Below are positions 1 through 6,204 of a DNA stretch of 31,192 nt, one piece after another. Positions within the stretch are counted from its first letter, which is position 1; each line of letters opens with the position of its first letter. The DNA comes from an uncultured Porphyromonadaceae bacterium (GTDB taxonomy: Bacteria > Bacteroidota > Bacteroidia > Bacteroidales > Muribaculaceae): assembly GCA_900548705.1 (NCBI GenBank), contig URLF01000024.1:1-31192 (forward strand). Reading direction: 5' to 3'. A program made the translations under genes and the position numbers. Under the pieces are notes generated by a model that was not told the DNA's origin, made no database searches, and worked only from the letters and a program-made list of their open reading frames with translations.

Positions 1-11
1 AAGATATAAGG

Positions 12-278
12 TTAGCCGTTGTCGAGGGCGCGGCGGAAACCGGCGATGTAGGCTGTACCCAGCCCGAGTTTCCCCTTGCGTTCAAGGATATCGACGCGGC
101 CCGGATACTGGGCCATCTTCTCCTTGACGATGGCGGCGGTGCCGTCAGGGGAATTGTCATCCACCACAAGCACGTCGAATCGTCTGGGGAGGCCAATCAC
201 CGCGTCGATGATCGCAGCGGCGTTTTCCTTCTCATTGTACATCGGTATGATGACCACGGATTCGCTTCTGGCTTCCAC
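12..278 (-). pseudogene. Family-2 glycosyltransferase (polyprenol-phosphate mannosyltransferase-like), interrupted
   Basis: The translated frame has the start of a GT-A fold glycosyltransferase of the dolichol/polyprenol-phosphate mannose synthase type: VVIIPMYNEKEN, then VLVVDDNSPDGT (nucleotide-sugar binding DDNSPDGT), then GKLGLGTAYIAGFRRAL. Family members run to 230 residues or more, but this frame stops at about 90. After the stop (TAA, 14..12 on minus) the same frame continues Pro-Tyr-Ile, which matches the conserved Gly-Tyr-(Asp/Pro)-Tyr-Ile-Phe stretch before the catalytic DAD motif. One base change, TAC to TAA, would explain it. The open frame extends upstream to a TTG at 335, but that codon lies inside the predicted -7 box, so a GTG at 278 (giving MEARSESVVIIP) is preferred and a TTG at 311 is also possible. 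The rest of the gene lies outside the window, so a base error or an edge effect cannot be excluded. The family call is firm; the pseudogene call is tentative. Confidence 0.55.
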
Positions 279-332
279 GTTGGCTCTGTGTTTAGGTGGT
301 ATGATGAACAATTGTGTTTCCGATTCTCCATG

Positions 333-363
333 CAAAGTTACATACTTGTTTCAAGACCACCAA
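333..363 (-). promoter_or_regulatory. Bacteroidetes-type promoter of the glycosyltransferase
   Basis: Read on minus, TTG (363..361), a 20-base spacer and TAACTTTG (340..333) match the housekeeping Bacteroidetes promoter. Transcription would start near 326. This argues against the in-frame TTG at 335 as the translation start. Confidence 0.6.
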
Positions 364-462
364 CATATCAGCCCGAAAACTTCTCCCCGAATGTTTAAAA
401 AATCTGAAATCGCGGTTGTGTAACGGCTGACAGGTAGGTTTGTGATTTTTTTCAGGGGGGAT

Positions 463-487
463 GAAACTTTCCGGGTAATCGTGCGTC
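463..487 (+). promoter_or_regulatory. Putative ECF-type promoter before the sigma factor gene
   Basis: GAAACTT at 463-469, a 14-base spacer and CGTC at 484-487 resemble a promoter read by ECF sigma factors (GAAC-like -35, CGTC-like -10). No TAnnTTTG box is seen here. The sigma factor may therefore transcribe its own gene. The predicted start would leave only about five bases before the ATG at 499. Confidence 0.4.
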
Positions 488-498
488 AAATGGGATAG

Positions 499-1017
499 AT
501 GAGATCTCAAGACAAAGACAACCGCCGGGATGACCAGGGGCTGAAACAGGCCTTTGAAGAGACCGTGCGCCAGTATGACGGGGTTATCCGCAAGGTGTGT
601 TACTTCTATGCCACCGATGTCGATGATTTCGACGACCTCCGCCAGGAGGCACTCGTCAACCTCTGGCGCGGCTTCCCCCGCTTCCGTGGCGACGCGAGCA
701 TGTCGACCTGGATTTACCGCGTCACGCTCAACAGCTGTGTGTCCTTTTTCCGGAAACACCGCCGGAGAGGAAATACCGTCCCGGTCGACGAGCATCCCGA
801 GCTGATTGCCGAGGATGACGAGAAGGGGGCGATGCTCCGGGAGATGTACCGGATGATCAACCGTCTCCCGGCTGCAGACAAGGCGTTGATTCTGCTGTGG
901 CTCGACGAACATTCATACGACGAAATCGCCTCCATCATGGGGCAACCCCGAAACACTGTCGCCTCACGCCTGAGACGAGCAAAAGAGAAACTGACCTCCC
1001 TGACTCCAGAAATATGA
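499..1017 (+). CDS. RNA polymerase sigma-70 factor, ECF-like
   Basis: This 172-residue protein has the two-domain layout of an ECF sigma factor. Region 2 spans about residues 20-90 and includes the DDLRQEALVNLWRGFPRF helix (core RNA polymerase binding) and the STWIYRVTLNSCVSFFRK stretch (-10 recognition). An acidic linker follows (about 95-115). Region 4 spans about 120-168, with the helix-turn-helix SYDEIASIMGQPRNTVASRL and the basic segment RRAKEKL. It would direct RNA polymerase to a small set of stress or envelope promoters. Its stop overlaps the next start codon (ATGA), so it is translationally coupled to a membrane protein that is probably its regulator. The upstream GAAACTT/CGTC pair suggests autoregulation. 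The family is clear from sequence; the regulon is unknown. Confidence 0.9.
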   Translation: MRSQDKDNRRDDQGLKQAFEETVRQYDGVIRKVCYFYATDVDDFDDLRQEALVNLWRGFPRFRGDASMSTWIYRVTLNSCVSFFRKHRRRGNTVPVDEHPELIAEDDEKGAMLREMYRMINRLPAADKALILLWLDEHSYDEIASIMGQPRNTVASRLRRAKEKLTSLTPEI

Positions 1018-1571
1018 CACCTGAAGAATTGAAAGAGAAATGGCATAGCCTTGACGATGACACAAAACGCGGAATGCGTTCCGGAGGGTCGTCCGAACCT
1101 CCGTTCTATCGTGACCCGATGGTTGACAAGGTGACCTCCGGACGGGTCATCTCGGCCCGTGACCGCCTTATGGCCAATTACCGCAAGATGTTCGCCGTGG
1201 TGGCCCCGGTGGGCATCCTGACAGCGATGCCCCTTTTCCGGCTTCTGCCTTGGTGGGCGGTGTCGCTTATAATGCTGTTCTTTGTCATCGCGGCAATGAT
1301 GGATGTCTATCTTTACCGGGGCATCCGCTCGATTGACCTATGGGCCGACGGGGTGGAGGAGGTGGCCCGCAAGGCCCGTTTCTACCGTCGCCGCCACCAT
1401 CTGTTCCAGCTGCTGCTGATACCTTACGCGGCGGGGATTGTGACCATATATTATCTGTCTTTCGGGGAGGAGGCCATGAAATGGGGGCTTACAGTGGGGC
1501 TGATTTTCGGCCTTGGTGTGGGGTTTACCCTCTATCTGAGGATGATGCGCGATTACAAGCGTATGCTGTGA
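1014..1571 (+). CDS. Four-helix membrane protein, putative anti-sigma partner
   Basis: The start is the ATG at 1014, which overlaps the sigma-factor stop by four bases; the open frame extends further upstream only inside that gene. The product is about 185 residues. It has a hydrophilic N-terminus (MTPEELKEKWHSLDDDTKRG, about 60 residues), then four predicted membrane segments: FAVVAPVGILTAMPLFRLL, WAVSLIMLFFVIAAMMDVYL, LFQLLLIPYAAGIVTIYYL and GLTVGLIFGLGVGFTLYL. I recognise no enzyme motif. A cytosolic N-terminal segment, membrane anchoring and coupling to an ECF factor fit an anti-sigma factor, but there is no zinc-binding HxxxCxxC motif, so the role is inferred from context only. Confidence 0.75.
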   Translation: MTPEELKEKWHSLDDDTKRGMRSGGSSEPPFYRDPMVDKVTSGRVISARDRLMANYRKMFAVVAPVGILTAMPLFRLLPWWAVSLIMLFFVIAAMMDVYLYRGIRSIDLWADGVEEVARKARFYRRRHHLFQLLLIPYAAGIVTIYYLSFGEEAMKWGLTVGLIFGLGVGFTLYLRMMRDYKRML

Positions 1572-1589
1572 CGATGCTTTCCTGCGCTA

Positions 1590-1620
1590 TTGACTATTAC
1601 GCGGATTTTGCGTAACTTTG
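1590..1620 (+). promoter_or_regulatory. Bacteroidetes-type promoter of prfB
   Basis: TTG (1590-1592), a 20-base spacer and TAACTTTG (1613-1620) form a near-perfect promoter. Transcription would start near 1627, giving an untranslated leader of about 12 bases. It excludes the in-frame TTG at 1618 as a start codon. Confidence 0.75.
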
Positions 1621-1638
1621 CAGAAAAATATATCATCG

Positions 1639-2754
1639 ATGATTACGCAGGAACAGCTTAAAGAGGCCGTCGAGCGCAAGGACGCGCTCAAACGGTATCT
1701 CGATGTCGACAATAAGAAGATACAGATCGAGGAGGAGGAACTCCGCACCCATGTGCCTGACTTCTGGGAGCATCCCAAGGAGGCGCAGGCGCAGATGAAG
1801 AAAATCAAGGACCTTCAGGCCTGGGTAAACGGTTACCACGAGGTGGAGACCGCCGTCGACGAGCTTCAGAATGGCTGGGACTTCTACAAGGAGGAACTGG
1901 TCAGCGAAGAGGAGCTTGACGCGATGCATGCTGCCGCCCTGGAGAAAATCGAGGCGCTTGAGCTGCGCAACATGCTCCGCCGCGAGGAGGACCATATGGG
2001 TGTGGTTCTGAAAATCAACTCCGGAGCCGGAGGCACCGAGAGCCAGGACTGGGCCCAGATGCTGATGCGCATGTATCTCCGTTATTGCGAGAAACATGGC
2101 TACAAGACCTCCATCGCCAACCTTCTCGAAGGGGATGAGGCGGGAATCAAGTCCTGCACCATCAATGTCGAGGGTGACTTCGCCTATGGCTACCTAAAGA
2201 GCGAAAACGGCGTGCATCGTCTGGTGCGCGTCTCCCCATACAACGCCCAGGGAAAGCGTATGACCTCGTTCGCCTCCGTGTTCGTGACTCCGCTTGTCGA
2301 CGACGCGATCGAGGTGAAGGTCGAGCCTGCGCTGATGTCATGGGACACATTCCGTTCGGGTGGTGCCGGTGGCCAGAACGTCAACAAGGTTGAGTCGGGT
2401 GTGCGCCTGCGCTATCAGTATACTGACCCTTACACCGGTGAGAAGGAGGAAATCCTCATCGAGAACACCGAGACCCGTGACCAGCCCAAGAACCGCGAGA
2501 ACGCCCTGCGCCATCTGCGCTCGATTCTCTACGAGAAGGAGCTTGCCCACCGTATGGAGGAGCAGGCCAAGGTCGAGGCGGGCAAGATGAAAATCGAGTG
2601 GGGCTCGCAGATTCGCAGCTATGTCTTCGACGACCGTCGCGTGAAGGACCACCGCACCAATTTCCAGACCTCCGACGTGAACGGGGTGATGGACGGCGAC
2701 CTCGACGGCTTCATCAAGGCTTACCTCATGGAGTTCTCGGGCAACGAGGCCTGA
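1639..2754 (+). CDS. prfB: Peptide chain release factor 2 (RF2)
   Basis: RF2 recognises UGA and UAA stop codons in the ribosomal A site and triggers peptide release. The frame encodes 371 residues, close to the usual 365. The universal GGQ loop is at 244-246 within SGGAGGQNVNK. The codon-recognition tripeptide is Ser-Pro-Tyr at 199-201, where E. coli has Ser-Pro-Phe. The C-terminal block WGSQIRSYV is typical of RF2. In E. coli and many bacteria an in-frame UGA after about codon 25 forces a +1 frameshift that autoregulates prfB. Here the matching codons (around 1699-1704) read CTC GAT, so the gene is one continuous frame. The ATG at 1639 is chosen because the promoter ends at 1620. Neighbours are unrelated, and a terminator follows. 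Confidence 0.97.
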   Translation: MITQEQLKEAVERKDALKRYLDVDNKKIQIEEEELRTHVPDFWEHPKEAQAQMKKIKDLQAWVNGYHEVETAVDELQNGWDFYKEELVSEEELDAMHAAALEKIEALELRNMLRREEDHMGVVLKINSGAGGTESQDWAQMLMRMYLRYCEKHGYKTSIANLLEGDEAGIKSCTINVEGDFAYGYLKSENGVHRLVRVSPYNAQGKRMTSFASVFVTPLVDDAIEVKVEPALMSWDTFRSGGAGGQNVNKVESGVRLRYQYTDPYTGEKEEILIENTETRDQPKNRENALRHLRSILYEKELAHRMEEQAKVEAGKMKIEWGSQIRSYVFDDRRVKDHRTNFQTSDVNGVMDGDLDGFIKAYLMEFSGNEA

Positions 2755-2775
2755 TGGGGCGCCTGCATAAAAAAT

Positions 2776-2817
2776 GCCGCCGGTCTCTCTCGGCAGAGCC
2801 CGGCGGATTTTGTTTAT
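2776..2817 (+). terminator. Intrinsic terminator after prfB
   Basis: CCGCCGG (2777-2783) pairs with CCGGCGG (2800-2806) and is followed by ATTTTGTTT. It lies 22 bases past the prfB stop. Confidence 0.7.
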
Positions 2818-2979
2818 TGAAGCTGTTAGGGTGGCGCTCACGGCGCTATGTAGACAATTGCTTTATTATCTTTATGCCTCTTTGACCCATCCTGAGGCCG
2901 AAGGTTTAATCGCCCGGCTGATTTTTTTTCAAAAAATATATTGTTTTCTCTCCTGCGCGAGTTTATCCCGATTCCGCCG

Positions 2980-4884
2980 ATGAAAAAAGCCCTTCTGAAA
3001 TTTCTTTGGATATACATGCTGTTTGTGGTGGTGTTCATGCTGATGAAGCCTGTGTTCCTGACGGTTTACGCGTCGGTCATCGGGGCTTCGGCGGCCGACT
3101 GGCTGGCGGTGGTGCGTCATGGGTTCTCGATGGATCTGTGTGTGGCGGGTTACCTGACGGTCATACCGGGGCTGCTGCTGATAGGTGAACTGGTTTCACG
3201 GGCGCGATGGATAAGAATGGCTCTCGATGTCTATATGGCTGTCGTCACGGGCCTTGTGGCCGTGATATACTGCCTTGACCTGGGGTTGTATGGCAGCTGG
3301 GGATTCCGGCTCGATATGACCCCGGTGTTTTATTTCACCACCTCCCCGACGGCAGCGATGGCCAGCGTTGAGTGGTGGCACTGGTTCGCCGGGGCGATTG
3401 GCATGGGGGCGATATGCTGCGGTATGTGGACGCTTTACCGCTATACAGCCGGGGAGGTGACTGTCACACCGGCCTCGGGGAAGGGGCGTGTATGGCAGCC
3501 GGTTGTGATGCTGCTCGTGACGGGGTTACTGTTCATCCCGATACGCGGCAGTGTCACTGTCTCGACGATGAACCTCAGCCGGGCATATTTCTCGACCAAC
3601 CAGCGGCTCAACCACGCGGCGGTCAATCCTGTGTTCAGCCTGCTTTATTCGGCCACCCATCAGGGGCATTTCGATGATGAATATGATTTTATGTCTGACG
3701 ACGAGGCTGCCCGCATTGTCGAGGGGCTGTTGTATGCCAAGGGCGGTAATGACTCCATCTCCGGGGAAGACGGGTCCATTGAGCCAGATTCCGTGTCAGG
3801 AAAACTGCTGGCTGTCGAGCGACCCGACGTGGTGATGGTAATCCTCGAAAGTTTCTCGGCCCATCTGCTCCCGTCGCTGGGTGGGGAGAATGTCGCTCCC
3901 GGGCTTGACTCCCTCGCCCGTGAGGGGGTGTTGTTCACAAACTTCTATGCCTCCTCGTTCCGCACCGACCGCGGACTGGCGGCGATTCTCAGTTCATTCC
4001 CCGCTCCGCCGTCGACCAGCCTTCTCAAATATGTCGACAAGTTCGAGAAGCTCCCCTCATTCCCCTCGCTGTTGCGACATGAGGGATATGACGCTGCGTA
4101 TTATTACGGTGGGGATGCCAACTTCACCAACATGCAGGCATATCTGGTTTCCTCGGGCTTCAACACGATAGTCTCTGACAAGGATTTCCCGGTGGCCGAC
4201 CGCACATCGAAATGGGGGGCGCACGACGAGAAGGTGCTTGCCCGTGCTTTCGAGGGGATAAAGGAGGGGGCGACAGGGAGGCGGCGCGGTGTGCCGAGGC
4301 TCTCGGTGGTGCAGACCTCCAGTTCCCATGAGCCGTTTGCCGTTCCCTACGACAATCCCCGTTTCGCGGGGGAATCGCGCAAAAACGCGTTCGCCTACAC
4401 CGACTCCTGCCTGACGGTGTTTGTCGACTCCCTACGGACACTTCCCAACTGGCACAAGACCCTCCTGGTGATTCTCCCCGACCATTACGGCTGCTGGCCT
4501 GAGAACATCGCATCCGCGCCGGAGCGTCATCATATCCCGCTGGTGCTGGCCGGAGGGGCAGTCGCCGCGGGCGGTCGGCGTGTCGACAAACTCGCGTCGC
4601 AGACCGACCTCGGGGCCACACTGCTATCTATGATGGGGATTCCTTACCGCGAACTGCGCTATTCCCGCGACATATTTGATGAGGAGACAGCCCCGGTGGC
4701 GGTGTTCACCGAGCCGTCGCTGATAGGGATAATAACCCCATCGGATACCTTGGTCTACAATCCCGATGCCGACGCGGTGGTGGCGGCCCGTGGTCGCGAG
4801 CCTTATCCCGGGGAGGTCTCCCCGCTGCTGCCAGCCGCCAAGGCGTTCCTGCGCGATTTGTATTCGACGCTCGGCTCATTGTGA
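2980..4884 (+). CDS. LTA synthase/sulfatase-family membrane phosphotransferase
   Basis: This 634-residue protein belongs to the alkaline phosphatase superfamily, LTA-synthase/YejM-like branch. An N-terminal block of about five membrane helices (residues 1-200, starting MKKALLKFLWIYML) precedes an extracytoplasmic catalytic domain (about 280-600). The metal and nucleophile positions of the family are visible: Glu290 in VMVILESFSA, Thr329 in SSFRTDRGLAA (likely nucleophile), His450 in SSSHEPF, and Asp501-His502 in ILPDHYG. Such enzymes move phosphoglycerol or phosphoethanolamine groups onto envelope glycans or lipids; Bacteroidales have no lipoteichoic acid, so the acceptor is unknown. The open frame extends 13 codons upstream to a TTG, but the ATG at 2980 begins the natural basic-plus-hydrophobic N-terminus. 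A PAP2 phosphatase gene follows about 107 bases downstream and may act on related lipid phosphates. Confidence 0.9.
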   Translation: MKKALLKFLWIYMLFVVVFMLMKPVFLTVYASVIGASAADWLAVVRHGFSMDLCVAGYLTVIPGLLLIGELVSRARWIRMALDVYMAVVTGLVAVIYCLDLGLYGSWGFRLDMTPVFYFTTSPTAAMASVEWWHWFAGAIGMGAICCGMWTLYRYTAGEVTVTPASGKGRVWQPVVMLLVTGLLFIPIRGSVTVSTMNLSRAYFSTNQRLNHAAVNPVFSLLYSATHQGHFDDEYDFMSDDEAARIVEGLLYAKGGNDSISGEDGSIEPDSVSGKLLAVERPDVVMVILESFSAHLLPSLGGENVAPGLDSLAREGVLFTNFYASSFRTDRGLAAILSSFPAPPSTSLLKYVDKFEKLPSFPSLLRHEGYDAAYYYGGDANFTNMQAYLVSSGFNTIVSDKDFPVADRTSKWGAHDEKVLARAFEGIKEGATGRRRGVPRLSVVQTSSSHEPFAVPYDNPRFAGESRKNAFAYTDSCLTVFVDSLRTLPNWHKTLLVILPDHYGCWPENIASAPERHHIPLVLAGGAVAAGGRRVDKLASQTDLGATLLSMMGIPYRELRYSRDIFDEETAPVAVFTEPSLIGIITPSDTLVYNPDADAVVAARGREPYPGEVSPLLPAAKAFLRDLYSTLGSL

Positions 4885-4991
4885 GCGGTCTACATATCAG
4901 ATTACATATTCTGTTAAAACCTCTGTAAAAGGCAATAAACAAGTCAGACAGCACGTTATAAACTGACTACACACTACCCCTTTCTCTTGTG

Positions 4992-5771
4992 ATGATAGAA
5001 TTCCTCAACAATCTCGACACTTCGATTTTCCTGGCGGTAAATGGTGCGCACAGCCCGTTTTTCGACACCTTCATGACTATGTTCACAGGCCGCTTCATAT
5101 GGATACCGATGTACGCGATGGTGTTGTGGATCCTTTTCAAGAGCTGTCGCTGGCAGACAGCCACGGCTTATCTCGTCGCTTTGGTTTGTGCCATCCTCCT
5201 GACCGACCAGACCTGCGCGTCGGTGATACGTCCCGCCGTCGAGCGGTTGCGACCCTCCAACCTTGAAAACACCCTTTCAGACTACGCGTATATCGTCAAT
5301 GGGTATCGTGGAGGCTCCTACGGATTCCCCTCCTGCCACGCCGCCAACTCCTTCGCGCTGGCGGTTTTCGTCGCCCTGTTCGTGCGCCGCAGGGGCTTCA
5401 CATTGTTTATAGTCGGGTGGGCGCTGCTCAACTCCTATTCGCGTCTCTATCTGGGGGTGCATTACCCCGGTGATCTGTTCGTGGGGGCGGTGGTCGGCTC
5501 TCTGTTCGGTCTCGCCTGCTATTATGCGGCCCGTTTCATATCATCCAGGATGCTTGGAGAGACCATCAACGGCGGTGTTGACATCAATGACTCCTCCGTG
5601 ACCCTCAAGCAGCTCACCCCCGGAGCCACCCTTGACTCATTGACTCCCACCCCCTCTTTGCTTCGTGAAATCAGCACCGTCACCACCACCCGCATCGCTG
5701 CCTCCGACATGATGATAGCGGCCTTCGCTCTCACCCTCGCTGTCATCGTCATCGCCTCCGCCCTCCATTGA
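4992..5771 (+). CDS. PAP2-family membrane phosphatase
   Basis: The protein is about 259 residues and is a type 2 phosphatidic acid phosphatase, a membrane enzyme removing phosphate from lipid or isoprenoid phosphates on the outer side of the inner membrane. The three signature motifs are present: RPAVERLRP (a variant of KxxxxxxRP with Arg replacing Lys), PSCH with His116, and SRLYLGVHYPGD with His157 and Asp161. About five membrane helices surround them. Beyond the usual end, a polar Ser/Thr-rich linker of about 45 residues leads to one more hydrophobic helix (MMIAAFALTLAVIVIASAL). The start is the ATG at 4992; a GTG immediately before it is less likely. Undecaprenyl-diphosphate or lipid A phosphate are plausible substrates but cannot be told apart from sequence. 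Confidence 0.9.
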   Translation: MIEFLNNLDTSIFLAVNGAHSPFFDTFMTMFTGRFIWIPMYAMVLWILFKSCRWQTATAYLVALVCAILLTDQTCASVIRPAVERLRPSNLENTLSDYAYIVNGYRGGSYGFPSCHAANSFALAVFVALFVRRRGFTLFIVGWALLNSYSRLYLGVHYPGDLFVGAVVGSLFGLACYYAARFISSRMLGETINGGVDINDSSVTLKQLTPGATLDSLTPTPSLLREISTVTTTRIAASDMMIAAFALTLAVIVIASALH

Positions 5772-5817
5772 TTCCCTCTCCGAGCATTCCATCCATTTCA
5801 ATTTCTTCCAGGGGGCT

Positions 5818-5849
5818 CACAGATTACACCGATTACACAAAGCCATCCG
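5818..5849 (+). repeat. Dispersed-type repeat, copy A
   Basis: CACAGATTACACCGATTACA, followed by CAAAGCCATCCGG, matches copy B at 5935 in most positions. CCGGC and GCCGG just beyond it (about 5847-5866) form a small hairpin. AGATTAC-type tracts of this kind look like dispersed intergenic repeats, but genome-wide copy number cannot be seen from this window. Confidence 0.5.
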
Positions 5850-5886
5850 GCGGGGAATCCTGCCGGACGACTTCCATTCACTTGTA

Positions 5887-5908
5887 GGGACGCGCCATGG
5901 CGCGTCCC
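5887..5908. repeat. Perfect 22-bp palindrome
   Basis: The half-site GGGACGCGCCA is followed directly by its exact reverse complement, with no spacer. It sits between repeat copies A and B. It could be a protein-binding dyad, a cruciform or part of a dispersed element. Confidence 0.7.
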
Positions 5909-5934
5909 CAATCAAACCGGTATTATAAAGTCTC

Positions 5935-6015
5935 GCAGATTACGCGGATTACGCAGAGGCCATCCGGATGGAATGTTGAAGGATTTCCAATACGGATGGC
6001 CTCTGCGACTCCGCG
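5935..6015. repeat. Repeat copy B with its inverted partner (large hairpin)
   Basis: Copy B (CGCAGATTACGCGGATTACG, then CAGAGGCCATCCGG) is followed by an inverted partial copy. CGCAGAGGCCATCCG (5952-5966) is exactly complementary to 5993-6007, and the outer CGCGGA/TCCGCG continues the stem imperfectly to about 6015. The loop is 26 bases. Confidence 0.65.
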
Positions 6016-6077
6016 AGAAATCTGCTTTATCTGTGTGAGGTCACTGGAAGTGGAGCGCTCCGCACGGGAATAAATAA

Positions 6078-6107
6078 GCCCCGGAAATCAAGTGGGATTT
6101 CCGGGGC
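6078..6107 (-). terminator. Intrinsic terminator of the 6205-7545 gene
   Basis: GCCCCGGAAATC (6078-6089) pairs perfectly with GATTTCCGGGGC (6096-6107) around a 6-base loop. On the minus strand the tail is TTATTTATT, so it best serves the minus-strand gene whose stop is at 6205. It may also stop plus-strand readthrough. Confidence 0.75.
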
Positions 6108-6142
6108 CGGCTTCATTTTATGAAAAGGTATCTATGAAAATT

Positions 6143-6178
6143 CAGTATGTTACTCAGTATGTTACTCAGTATGTTACA
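6143..6178. repeat. Three tandem 12-bp repeats
   Basis: CAGTATGTTACT occurs at 6143, 6155 and 6167; the last copy differs only at its final base. It lies just downstream of the 6205-7545 gene. No function is evident. Confidence 0.8.
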
Positions 6179-6204
6179 GAGTCGGACTCTGCCGAAGTAA
6201 GATA

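Larger units (their letters stand above)
5772..6204. other. Gene-free interval with repeats and hairpins
   Basis: I find no credible gene here. From left to right it holds two degenerate direct repeats (5818 and 5935), a perfect GC-rich palindrome (5887-5908), a 15-bp inverted repeat (5952-6007), a terminator hairpin (6078-6107) and three 12-bp tandem repeats (6143-6178). The individual elements are listed separately. Confidence 0.7.

Noticed and set aside
897..1013. Upstream extension of the 1014-1571 membrane protein
   Set aside because: It would lie inside the sigma-factor gene in another frame; the ATGA overlap gives a natural start.
6143..6178. Possible CRISPR array
   Set aside because: Units are only 12 bp with no spacers and there are no cas genes.
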